Position numbers and translations under genes: made by a program
Shown: in pieces, positions 1 to 5,580 of the stretch
How the letters are laid out: each line of letters starts with the position of its first letter
How positions within the stretch are numbered: the stretch's first letter is position 1
Source: CAZIIK01 sp964539235
Lineage (GTDB): Bacteria; Pseudomonadota; Gammaproteobacteria; Francisellales; CACEW01
Direction: 5' to 3'
Length of the DNA: 5,716 nucleotides
Assembly (NCBI GenBank): GCA_964539235.1
Contig: CAZIIK010000022.1
Coordinates: 1-5,716 of the forward strand
The notes under the pieces: model-generated
What the model was told of the DNA's origin: nothing
Database searches by the model: none
The model's input: the letters and a program-made list of their open reading frames with translations, nothing else

Positions 1-84
1 CGCTTTCACCAAGCGCTTAATTATCAAAAACCCATGCAGGTGTATTGGGAGAGCATACAAGGAATGAATATGAAAGCAGCTTAG
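1..84 (+). pseudogene. Transposase C-terminal fragment (IS3 OrfB-like), cut by window edge
   Basis: Frame 1 reads RFHQALNYQKPMQVYWES and nine more residues to a TAG at 82-84. The pattern R-x-H-Q-x-L-x-Y-x-x-P-x-x-V-Y is the usual tail of the DDE integrase-core domain in IS3-family OrfB transposases, just after the catalytic Glu. No catalytic residue lies inside the window, so activity cannot be judged. The gene probably continues upstream outside the window; it is partial because of the window limit rather than visibly broken. An IS481-type transposase has a similar tail and is the main alternative. Confidence 0.75.
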
Positions 85-135
85 AAAAGAAAAATAGGAG
101 CACTTCCTCAATAACCTGTCTAGACAACAGAGGCA
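1..135 (+). mobile_element. IS3-family-like insertion sequence, right end (partial)
   Basis: This is the 3' portion of an insertion sequence running off the left window edge: the transposase C-terminus, its stop, then about 50 bp of terminal sequence. Read inward from the element's tip, the terminus begins TGCCTCTGTTGTCTAGACAG and contains the 10-bp palindrome TGTCTAGACA (117-126). A terminal TG/CA pair is typical of the IS3 family, so I place the tip at 135 (..GAGGCA), leaving CTAAA (136-140) as target sequence. The tip could instead be 140. The element interrupts the MFS gene on the minus strand. Confidence 0.8.
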
Positions 136-341
136 CTAAAAGGCCCGAGCACAATATTAGGTAAGAAATATAAAAATAGCATCACACCCAGTACCCAACT
201 ACTGGCATGCCACTCATGCACAAAGATGATTTGCAGTGCGAAAACATCAAACCAATCGCCAATATTCCCAATAGCAAAAGATGCAAAAAATCGCGTAAAA
301 CGACTACTACGCCATAGGTTACTTTGCACTGCCTCAGCCAT
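136..341 (-). pseudogene. MFS transporter, N-terminal stub truncated by IS
   Basis: The ATG at 341 opens a frame of about 67 host codons before the IS end; translation would run 5 more codons into the IS and stop at 120-122. The product begins with a short hydrophilic stretch, then two membrane segments: one around IGNIGDWFDVFALQIIF and one around VLGVMLFLYFLPNIVLGPF. The GD-W pair in helix 1 and the LPNIVLGPF helix-2 end fit MFS drug or siderophore exporters of the EntS/MFS_3 type, in which GP(F/L)AGxLADR (motif A) normally follows. That motif and about ten helices are missing, so the product cannot be functional. The gene starts only 5 nt after the glnS stop; the nearest purine-rich element, GGA, lies inside the last glnS codons, which suggests translational coupling. 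The rest of the gene may lie beyond the IS copy. Confidence 0.82.
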
Positions 342-346
342 ATTAT

Positions 347-2008
347 TTATTTTTTCCAGCCATCTTTGAGCGAAACCGCACGATTAAAGACTAAATGTTG
401 CGCGTTATGGTCATGCTGATCAGCACAGAAATAACCCAAACGATTAAATTGGAATCTCTCCTCCGCAATAGCTTCACCCAATGATGGTTCAACGTAGGCC
501 TGCTCAATGACATCTAAAGAATCAGGATTCAATACAGCAGCATGATCTTCTGCCGCGCCAGGATTTTCAATGGCAAATAATCGATCATACAACCGCACTT
601 CTGCTGGCAAAGCCTGTGCTGCAGACAGCCAATGCAAAAACCCTTTCACTTTACGACCATCTGCTGGCTTTTTACCACCTAATGTTTCGGATAAATAATG
701 GCAATATACGCAGGAAATTTCACCGTCAGCATCGGTTTCCACACGCACGCATTCAATCACATAGGCATTCAATAAACGCACTGATTTACCGGGTGCAAGC
801 CGATGGTAACCTGCCGGTGGATCCAACAGGAAATCATCCTGTTCAATATATAGCGTTTGGCTAAACGCAACATCACGCCTACCCCACTCCAGATGCTGTG
901 GATGATTAGCCATAGAAATCGTTTCAACTTGATCCACGGGATAATTTTCAATTACCACTTTAAGCGGTTTTAACACCGCCATACGCCGCGGTGCAGTCTC
1001 ATTCAAATCATCACGTAATGCCTGCTCTAGGATACTCATATCGATAATCGAATCTTGCTTGGAAATACCAATCTGCGCACAAAAATTACGGATGGCCGCA
1101 GGCGTATAACCACGCCGACGAAAAGCGGATAATGTTGACATGCGCGGGTCATCCCAGCCAGTAACATGGCCTGCTTCAACTAATTGTTTCAGTTTGCGTT
1201 TGCTGGTAATCGTGTAATTCAAATTCAAGCGCGAAAATTCGATTTGTTGCGGATGATGGGCCACCTCACAATTATCTAAAACCCAGTCATACAGAGGACG
1301 ATGATCCTGAAACTCCAATGTGCAGAGTGAATGCGTAATACCTTCCAACGCATCACTTACTGGATGCGTGAAATCGTACATAGGATAAATGCACCATTGG
1401 TCACCCGTGCGATGGTGATGAACCTTGCGAATCCGATACAACATAGGATCACGCAAATTAATATTGCCAGCAGACATATAGATCTTGGCACGTAATGCAT
1501 ACTGCCCTTCCGCAAACTCACCTGCACGCATACGTGCGAATAAATCTAAACTCTCAGCCACTGGGCGTTCACGATCTGGGCTATTTTTGCCAGGTTCAGT
1601 TAAAGTGCCACGATATTCACGCACCTGCTCAGGCGTCAAACTACAGACATAAGCTTTACCTGCCTTGATAAGACCTACCGCCAACTCATGTAGGGTTTCA
1701 AAGTAATCTGAGGCATAGGTTAGATGCTCACCCCAATCAAACCCTAGCCAAGCGACATCAAGCTGAATCGCTTCCATATATTCGACACTTTCATTACACG
1801 GATTGGTATCATCAAAACGCAAATAACAACTAGAGGCATACTGTTCTGCCAACCCAAAATTTAAACAGATTGATTTCGCATGGCCGATATGCAAATACCC
1901 ATTGGGTTCAGGTGGAAAACGCGTCACGACCTGACCATTATTTTTATGATTCGCAATGTCTTCATCAATGATATTTTTAATAAAATGCGTTTTATGCGCC
2001 GATTCCAT
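347..2008 (-). CDS. glnS: Glutaminyl-tRNA synthetase (GlnRS)
   Basis: This cytoplasmic class I synthetase charges tRNA-Gln with glutamine using ATP. The 553-residue length matches E. coli GlnRS and the residue register is the same. The HIGH signature is at 40-43 (PPEPNGYLHIGH). Glutamine-pocket positions known from the E. coli enzyme are all present: D66 in FDDTNP, Y211, H215, S227, C229, F233 and Q255. The KMSKS-like loop is ITSKRK with S269-K270-R271, but position 268 is Thr where E. coli has Met. WDDPRM (285-290) and a complete C-terminal anticodon-binding beta-barrel region follow. The start is fixed by a strong GGAGGAAG site and the conserved HIGH position. The MFS stub follows after 5 nt, implying one transcript. 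No truncation or frameshift is visible. The gene is expected to be essential if no GatCAB route exists. Confidence 0.98.
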   Translation of the reverse strand: MESAHKTHFIKNIIDEDIANHKNNGQVVTRFPPEPNGYLHIGHAKSICLNFGLAEQYASSCYLRFDDTNPCNESVEYMEAIQLDVAWLGFDWGEHLTYASDYFETLHELAVGLIKAGKAYVCSLTPEQVREYRGTLTEPGKNSPDRERPVAESLDLFARMRAGEFAEGQYALRAKIYMSAGNINLRDPMLYRIRKVHHHRTGDQWCIYPMYDFTHPVSDALEGITHSLCTLEFQDHRPLYDWVLDNCEVAHHPQQIEFSRLNLNYTITSKRKLKQLVEAGHVTGWDDPRMSTLSAFRRRGYTPAAIRNFCAQIGISKQDSIIDMSILEQALRDDLNETAPRRMAVLKPLKVVIENYPVDQVETISMANHPQHLEWGRRDVAFSQTLYIEQDDFLLDPPAGYHRLAPGKSVRLLNAYVIECVRVETDADGEISCVYCHYLSETLGGKKPADGRKVKGFLHWLSAAQALPAEVRLYDRLFAIENPGAAEDHAAVLNPDSLDVIEQAYVEPSLGEAIAEERFQFNRLGYFCADQHDHNAQHLVFNRAVSLKDGWKK

Positions 2009-2012
2009 GCTA

Positions 2013-2020
2013 CTTCCTCC
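2013..2020 (-). promoter_or_regulatory. Strong ribosome binding site of glnS
   Basis: The minus strand reads GGAGGAAG, 4 nt before the ATG at 2008 (7 nt from the GGAGG core). This near-perfect Shine-Dalgarno site decides the glnS start. Confidence 0.85.
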
Positions 2021-2035
2021 GAATTAAGCGCGGCC

Positions 2036-2044
2036 ATTCTATCA
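2036..2044 (-). promoter_or_regulatory. Candidate extended -10 promoter for glnS
   Basis: The minus strand reads TGATAGAAT: a TGn extension followed by TAGAAT, which matches TATAAT at 5 of 6 positions. No good -35 hexamer lies 16-18 nt upstream, as can be the case for extended -10 promoters. Initiation about 7 nt downstream would give a leader of about 20 nt that just holds the Shine-Dalgarno site. This is a single-site match by eye. Confidence 0.35.
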
Positions 2045-2152
2045 CCGTTGTTTTAAGTCTCTATAGAAATTTTCATGACTACCGAGTTGCAACAATGTCA
2101 AAACAAGCTGCTCTGCTTCATAGTGATAACCCAATAAAGAGACAGCGACCAT
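2042..2152 (-). CDS. Doubtful 36-residue ORF upstream of glnS
   Basis: The minus strand has an ATG at 2152 and a TGA at 2042-2044, encoding MVAVSLLGYHYEAEQLVLTL and 16 more residues ending in LKQR. The composition is protein-like (an amphipathic Glu/Leu-rich centre, no low complexity). It fills most of the gap between the chaperone stop and glnS. Against it: only a weak GGA precedes the ATG, and it overlaps the candidate glnS promoter. It could be a real small protein, the tail of a decayed gene, or chance. I recognise no family. Confidence 0.2.
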   Translation of the reverse strand: MVAVSLLGYHYEAEQLVLTLLQLGSHENFYRDLKQR

Positions 2153-2196
2153 TTATCCAAAATTGATAAAACATAGGATCCAATCAAACTCAATAT

Positions 2197-2910
2197 TTAA
2201 AAATGAACCACACGTCGATGCTGATCCAAACGCTCAACAAAACTGACTTGGGTGGTATATTTCAGAGCCAGTAGCCAACGATTATTGGCATATAGCCGCT
2301 TAGAGGGCAATGTAATGCAATTCTGCTGATACGCATCACACTGACGTCCATCATACAACAACACATTAGTATTGCCTTGGTTAACCAAAATAAGGTGCTT
2401 ACCTTTACGCGAAGCAACCAAACGTGGACGTGCATTATCTGGACGAATAAATACTAAAAGTTTATATCCGACTAAAACACGCATTTTTGTCACCACTACT
2501 TTAACGCGCTTCGGTTCTGGTTTAGGTTTACCAGGCAAAGGGACAATCTGCACGCCATATACCGCATCGTGGGTTAGCTGCGCCAATAACGGTACGATAC
2601 GGATCATGCTACGTCCACCCGCAGGCACATAGGTGTATAAACGTGAAACAGCAATACCAAACTTATAAGGGTCTGTTTGATCATCTTTCAATTTCATTTG
2701 CGTCGGCATGCCTGCACGTATAATACGTACGGGTGTCACTTCAACATAAAGACCTTTTTTACCGGAATTCTGTAATGAAATATCTCGGTATCCGCGCTGA
2801 CCCACAACAAAATTGATCTTAAGCGGGGAAACAGCTAATGCAGCCCAAGTCGCAGCACTAAAGAAAAGACCAAAGAACAGTAATAAGGCAAATCGGATAG
2901 AAGACACCAT
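2197..2910 (-). CDS. PapD-like periplasmic pilus-assembly chaperone, orphan
   Basis: The 237-residue product has a classic Sec signal: MVSSIR, a Leu/Phe core to about residue 20, and TWA or ALA as cleavage sites near 23-26. The mature part reads like a PapD/FimC chaperone: an N-terminal edge strand (AVSPLKINF), a QNSGKKGLYVEV strand, PAGGRSMIRI where PapD proteins have PGxxxxxRI, and YKLLVFIRP matching the iKLFYRP motif that holds the Lys binding the subunit C-terminus (K150 here). The position of PapD Arg8 appears to be Lys31. The second domain ends with a C191-C198 pair in GRQCDAYQQNCITLPSKRLY, which could be a disulfide. Such chaperones donate a strand to pilin subunits and hand them to an outer-membrane usher, but no usher or pilin is in the window. 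It starts 76 bp after putP on the same strand and has only a weak ribosome site. Divergent; the exact chaperone clade is unknown to me. Confidence 0.8.
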   Translation of the reverse strand: MVSSIRFALLLFFGLFFSAATWAALAVSPLKINFVVGQRGYRDISLQNSGKKGLYVEVTPVRIIRAGMPTQMKLKDDQTDPYKFGIAVSRLYTYVPAGGRSMIRIVPLLAQLTHDAVYGVQIVPLPGKPKPEPKRVKVVVTKMRVLVGYKLLVFIRPDNARPRLVASRKGKHLILVNQGNTNVLLYDGRQCDAYQQNCITLPSKRLYANNRWLLALKYTTQVSFVERLDQHRRVVHF

Positions 2911-2937
2911 GGCTATTCCAGCGTATAAAGAGCGGCG

Positions 2938-2946
2938 ATTATTCCA
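2938..2946 (-). promoter_or_regulatory. Candidate extended -10 promoter for the chaperone gene
   Basis: In the 76-bp putP-chaperone gap the minus strand reads TGGAATAAT: a TGn extension and AATAAT (5 of 6 to TATAAT). It lies 27 nt before the ATG at 2910, a sensible leader length after initiation. The -35 region is poor. It is the best of several weak candidates in this gap. Confidence 0.3.
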
Positions 2947-2986
2947 AACAAACTGGCAAATTACACGACGCGCGCCTCAAACAGTA

Positions 2987-4480
2987 TCACATCAATGACA
3001 ACTGATCTGCTCGTTTTGCTTGTTCAAACTCCGATAGCATCCGTTGTGTTGGCCGGCCTTTAAAGCATAGCGTACCCAACACACAGCCCAACAGGCCAAC
3101 TAGAAAACCCGGTACCATTTCATACAGTTTGAAAATACCACCAACATGCACACCTAAGTTATGCCAAACAATCACGGTTATAGCAGCCAATAACATACCA
3201 GCAATCGCACCTTCTTTGGTCATACGCTTCCAGTATAAGCTTAAAATAATCACAGGACCAAACGAAGCACCCATACCAGACCAAGCAAAACCAACTAACC
3301 ACAGTAAATTGTTATGCTTGCTCAGCACCATACTGGCGGCAACAAATGCGATGCAAATGACGGCAATTCGACCAACCAGAACCAGTAACTTTTCACTCAC
3401 ATGTGTTTTACGCAACAAGCCATGAAAGATATCTTCTGAAACCGCACTAGAAGCTGCCAACAACTGTGCCGCTGAAGTGCTCATAATTGCAGATAAAACA
3501 GCGGAGACAAGAATGGCATATAACCACGGATTAAAGAGTGATTTTGCCAATTCTAAAAACACAGAATCTGGTTGTGCCAAGCCTTGACCATAAAATGCAC
3601 TGCCAGCAATCCCTGTCATAACAGCACCGCATAATGCAATCACCATCCAGGTCATACAAATAAAACGCGCAACTGGAATTTCTTTACTGGTTCGCACCGC
3701 CATAAAGCGCACTAAAATATGTGGCTGACCAAAGTAGCCAAGCCCCCAAGCTAATAGCGAAATCATCGTGATTAATGAAATATTGGTAAAAGCTTTCATA
3801 TGACTCGGCATATGTAATAGGAGATGATGCATCACATGATGCCACCCATTTAAGTGGTGAAATGTCACCATAGGTACGGTAATTAAGGCAAAAAACATTA
3901 AACTACCTTGGAAAAAATCCACCCAACTAATCGCCAAAAAACCACCAATGCAGGTATACACCACCAAAACAATAGCACTAATTAACAATGCAATGTGGTA
4001 ATTCAGACCGAATAAGATATTTAGCAACAAAGCAGCCGAATAGAATCCAGCTGAGCAATAAACTGTAAAGAAAATAACGATGACCAAAGCCGTGGCCGCG
4101 CGCAGAATCCGCGTATGATCATGAAAGCGATTGTCAAAATAGGCAGGAATCGTTAGAGAGTCTTTGACAATCTCGGTATAAACACGCAAACGCTTTGCAA
4201 CGTACTGCCAATTCAAATACGCACCAATCGACAAGCCAATCGGTAACCAAAGCTGATTAATCCCAAAGGTATAAGCAGCGCCCGGCAGGGCCAAGAGCAA
4301 CCAACCACTCATATCGGAAGCTCCCGCACCCAAAGCCGCAATTGGACCCGATAAACGTCGACCACCTAACACATAGTCCGATAAATTACTGGTGACCCGA
4401 TTAGCGATCAAACCCACCATATAAACAATCACGATGTAAGCAATTAGCGTTGTCAGCAACGCAACAAAAATATGAGACAC
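2987..4480 (-). CDS. putP: Sodium/proline symporter PutP (SSS family)
   Basis: This inner-membrane carrier imports proline with Na+. From the GTG start at 4480 it has 497 residues, against 502 in E. coli PutP, and aligns along its whole length with 13 expected helices. Residues known to matter in E. coli are kept, shifted by +1 early on: D56 in GASDMSGW (E. coli D55, Na+), Y141 and C142 in FFTVYCSAG and W245 in WGLGYFGQPHILVRFMA (proline pocket), and S334-T335 in AIMSTSAAQ (E. coli S340-T341, Na+). I chose GTG over the in-frame ATG at 4528 because AAGGGG sits 5 nt before the GTG, and the extra 16 residues (MHMWVLCTRYYAQGVN) are absent from E. coli PutP. An odd feature is an eight-histidine loop between helices 6 and 7. 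No putA is adjacent. A related solute is possible, but the pocket residues favour proline. Confidence 0.95.
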   Translation of the reverse strand: MSHIFVALLTTLIAYIVIVYMVGLIANRVTSNLSDYVLGGRRLSGPIAALGAGASDMSGWLLLALPGAAYTFGINQLWLPIGLSIGAYLNWQYVAKRLRVYTEIVKDSLTIPAYFDNRFHDHTRILRAATALVIVIFFTVYCSAGFYSAALLLNILFGLNYHIALLISAIVLVVYTCIGGFLAISWVDFFQGSLMFFALITVPMVTFHHLNGWHHVMHHLLLHMPSHMKAFTNISLITMISLLAWGLGYFGQPHILVRFMAVRTSKEIPVARFICMTWMVIALCGAVMTGIAGSAFYGQGLAQPDSVFLELAKSLFNPWLYAILVSAVLSAIMSTSAAQLLAASSAVSEDIFHGLLRKTHVSEKLLVLVGRIAVICIAFVAASMVLSKHNNLLWLVGFAWSGMGASFGPVIILSLYWKRMTKEGAIAGMLLAAITVIVWHNLGVHVGGIFKLYEMVPGFLVGLLGCVLGTLCFKGRPTQRMLSEFEQAKRADQLSLM

Positions 4481-4485
4481 ATTTA

Positions 4486-4491
4486 CCCCTT
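4486..4491 (-). promoter_or_regulatory. Ribosome binding site selecting the GTG start of putP
   Basis: The minus strand reads AAGGGGTAAATGTG: AAGGGG with 5 nt before the in-frame GTG (4480-4478). The ATG overlapping this GTG is out of frame. No comparable site precedes the upstream in-frame ATG at 4528. Confidence 0.7.
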
Positions 4492-4506
4492 GCGCATAAT
4501 AACGAG

Positions 4507-4537
4507 TACATAGCACCCACATATGCAAATTTCACAA
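4507..4537 (-). promoter_or_regulatory. Weak candidate promoter for putP
   Basis: On the minus strand TTGTGA (4537-4532) is followed after 19 nt by TATGTA (4512-4507), which is preceded by a TGC extension. Each hexamer matches consensus at about 4 positions and the spacing is long, so support is low. It would start the transcript very close to the chosen GTG and its Shine-Dalgarno site. Confidence 0.2.
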
Positions 4538-4562
4538 CCTTAGTCGTTGCATATTCTTCTTA

Positions 4563-4702
4563 GAGACCTTCACACAATTCGATTACGGGTAAATTTCGGT
4601 TTAAAGTCAGCTTCAAAATGCTCAAGTACTATCCATACGATCCGCTTTTTCAGCTGAATTTGCCCAGAACTTCACTCAATAATCTGTTCGTGCAAAAGTC
4701 TC
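4563..4702. mobile_element. MITE-like 140-bp element with IS5-type terminal inverted repeats
   Basis: The left end reads GAGACCTTCACACAA on the plus strand; the right end reads GAGACTTTTGCACGA on the minus strand. They match at 11 of 15 positions, and all four differences are transitions (consensus GAGACYTTYRCACRA). GAGACCTTTGCAC-type termini are familiar to me from IS5-family elements. The 140-bp interior holds no long open frame and has stops in the frames I read, so the element is non-autonomous: a miniature derivative or an internally deleted relic. No clear target duplication is visible (TTA at 4560-4562; TGT at 4703-4705). It also contains the palindrome TTCAGCTGAA (4649-4658). It sits just upstream of putP and may affect its expression. 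Confidence 0.5.
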
Positions 4703-4766
4703 TGTTAGTACTATTCAGCTAACAAACTGTAGATTACGTGACAAAAAATGCACTAAAGTCCACAGA

Positions 4767-4806
4767 CCGTGAAAAGCAAAAATAGTCGGTGATGATCTTT
4801 TCACGG
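4767..4806. repeat. 10-bp perfect inverted repeat with 20-nt spacer
   Basis: CCGTGAAAAG (4767-4776) is repeated inverted as CTTTTCACGG (4797-4806). It lies 5 nt beyond the stop of the 37-residue minus-strand ORF and about 290 nt before the putP start. A transcript could fold it, but the loop is long and no U-tract follows on the minus strand, so it is not a normal intrinsic terminator. A two-site operator or mRNA 3'-end structure are the other readings. Confidence 0.5.
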
Positions 4807-4811
4807 ATTGA

Positions 4812-4925
4812 TCAAAGATCCTTTTTTGTTATTAACGCTCGTAGAACGCTCAATGAAGAGCAGGCAACTACAAACGGCATGGGGATTAATAACAACAACC
4901 AAGTCGCAAACGTAAACTCCTCCAT
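4812..4925 (-). CDS. Small single-pass membrane protein, 37 residues, unknown function
   Basis: The ATG at 4925 is preceded by AAGGAG with 6 nt spacing, the best-placed ribosome site in the right half of the window. The product starts MEEFTFATWLLLLIPMPFVV and continues ACSSLSVLRALITKKDL. Residues about 7-29 form one hydrophobic segment; acidic residues precede it and Arg/Lys residues follow, so the positive-inside rule predicts N-out/C-in. VVAC at 19-22 resembles a lipobox, but the N-terminus lacks the positive charge of a lipoprotein signal and the mature peptide would be only 16 residues. It starts 72 bp after the unrecognised gene on the same strand and may share its transcript. An inverted repeat follows its stop. 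The longer plus-strand frame covering the same bases (4789-4983) lacks such a start site and is probably a shadow. I recognise no family. Confidence 0.55.
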   Translation of the reverse strand: MEEFTFATWLLLLIPMPFVVACSSLSVLRALITKKDL

Positions 4926-4931
4926 ACTTCA

Positions 4932-4937
4932 CTCCTT
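4932..4937 (-). promoter_or_regulatory. Ribosome binding site of the 37-residue ORF
   Basis: The minus strand reads AAGGAG, 6 nt before the ATG at 4925. It is the main evidence that this short frame is translated. Confidence 0.6.
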
Positions 4938-4997
4938 AGTGTTTGAATACTCGCTATGGCTTTTTGTAATCATTAAGCCGTAACTCGTAACGTCTAA

Positions 4998-5573
4998 CTA
5001 CATCGCCTCGCGCTCAACACCAGTAGGTGTTAATAAAAAGGCAAGGCTACCTCTAGGACGAAAAGTATACTGTTTTTTTTGCTGAATGCGACAAGGATAT
5101 TTACGCAGTTTAAATTCCACTGGCCATACCAATACCTTAGGCTGAAACCACCATAGTGCATGACAGACAACCTGATGCACTGCTTGATCTGCAGTTAAAA
5201 CCAACAGCATATCAGCAATTGGTTGTGCGCTTAGAATCATTTGCTCCCGCAGAGAAATTTTATGTTTAAATGCCATGATGACAATACGCACTGATCCAAA
5301 CATTAATAAAGTGACACCAGAAGCTAAAGATTGTAGCCAAACACGCCCTACATGCACTTTTTTCGCGTGCAATGCATGAATCCAAATGGGTTGCCCCGGC
5401 AATAAGACTGGACGAGACGTCTGGCTAAGATTCGATAACGCAAACACCCAACGCACACGATTAATATGGTAGAAATGCAAGGTTGGCACAACAACCCACT
5501 GCAAAAAATGACTACGCAGCATGGCCGCAGTAACCCCATATAAAACTGCACCCGCATGCGTCTGTACCAACAC
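4998..5573 (-). CDS. Unrecognised protein, probably 5'-truncated by the IS
   Basis: An open frame of 191 codons from a GTG at 5573 to TAG at 4998-5000; it is the longest frame in this region. I do not recognise the family. Visible features are a hydrophobic N-terminal third (VLYGVTAAM, LQWVVVPTLHFY), an RPVLLPGQPIWIHALHAKKVHVGRVW stretch, a hydrophobic segment at about 80-101 (LQSLASGVTLLMFGSVRIVIMAF), a mixed helix (LREQMILSAQPIADMLLVL), and a basic Trp/Tyr-rich C-terminus (WWFQPKVLVW, KLRKYPCR). A membrane-associated protein is possible. The GTG lies 2 nt inside the repeat boundary with no ribosome site, and an in-frame TAA (5577-5579) is created at the repeat arm, so the natural start was probably removed. 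An internal ATG at 5522 is the alternative start, with only GGGG some 11 nt upstream. Transcription from the adjacent IS would run into it in sense. Confidence 0.55.
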   Translation of the reverse strand: MLVQTHAGAVLYGVTAAMLRSHFLQWVVVPTLHFYHINRVRWVFALSNLSQTSRPVLLPGQPIWIHALHAKKVHVGRVWLQSLASGVTLLMFGSVRIVIMAFKHKISLREQMILSAQPIADMLLVLTADQAVHQVVCHALWWFQPKVLVWPVEFKLRKYPCRIQQKKQYTFRPRGSLAFLLTPTGVEREAM

Positions 5574-5580
5574 AATTTAG

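Larger units (their letters stand above)
1..140. repeat. Left arm of perfect 140-bp terminal inverted repeat
   Basis: Base i of this arm is complementary to base 5716-i, so the stretch pairs without mismatch with 5576-5715. Pairing stops at base 141 (a here, and a at 5575 where t would be needed). The arm holds the end of a transposase reading frame and an IS terminus, so the repeat is explained by two opposed copies of one insertion sequence. The outer limit is set by the window edge; the real repeats probably continue outward as whole IS copies. Confidence 0.97.

Noticed and set aside
616..951. Frames of 82 (plus) and 60 (minus) codons inside glnS
   Set aside because: Both are shadows of the well-conserved GlnRS reading frame.
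2151..2166. TTATC / GATAA hairpin after the chaperone gene as a terminator
   Set aside because: The stem is 5 bp, AT-only apart from one pair, and lacks a T-run; it would not be stable.
2372..2632. 86-codon plus-strand frame inside the chaperone gene
   Set aside because: It is antisense to a gene with a clear signal peptide and domain motifs; no start signal.
3129..3425. 98-codon plus-strand frame inside putP
   Set aside because: It is antisense to conserved PutP helices and has no start signal; it is a frame shadow.
4703..4724. TGTTAG / CTAACA inverted repeat next to the MITE-like element
   Set aside because: Arms of only 6 bp in AT-rich DNA are likely by chance, and no U-tract follows.
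4789..4983. 64-codon plus-strand frame
   Set aside because: It lies opposite the 37-residue ORF that has a good ribosome site; it has no clear site of its own and an Asn-rich, uncharacteristic sequence.
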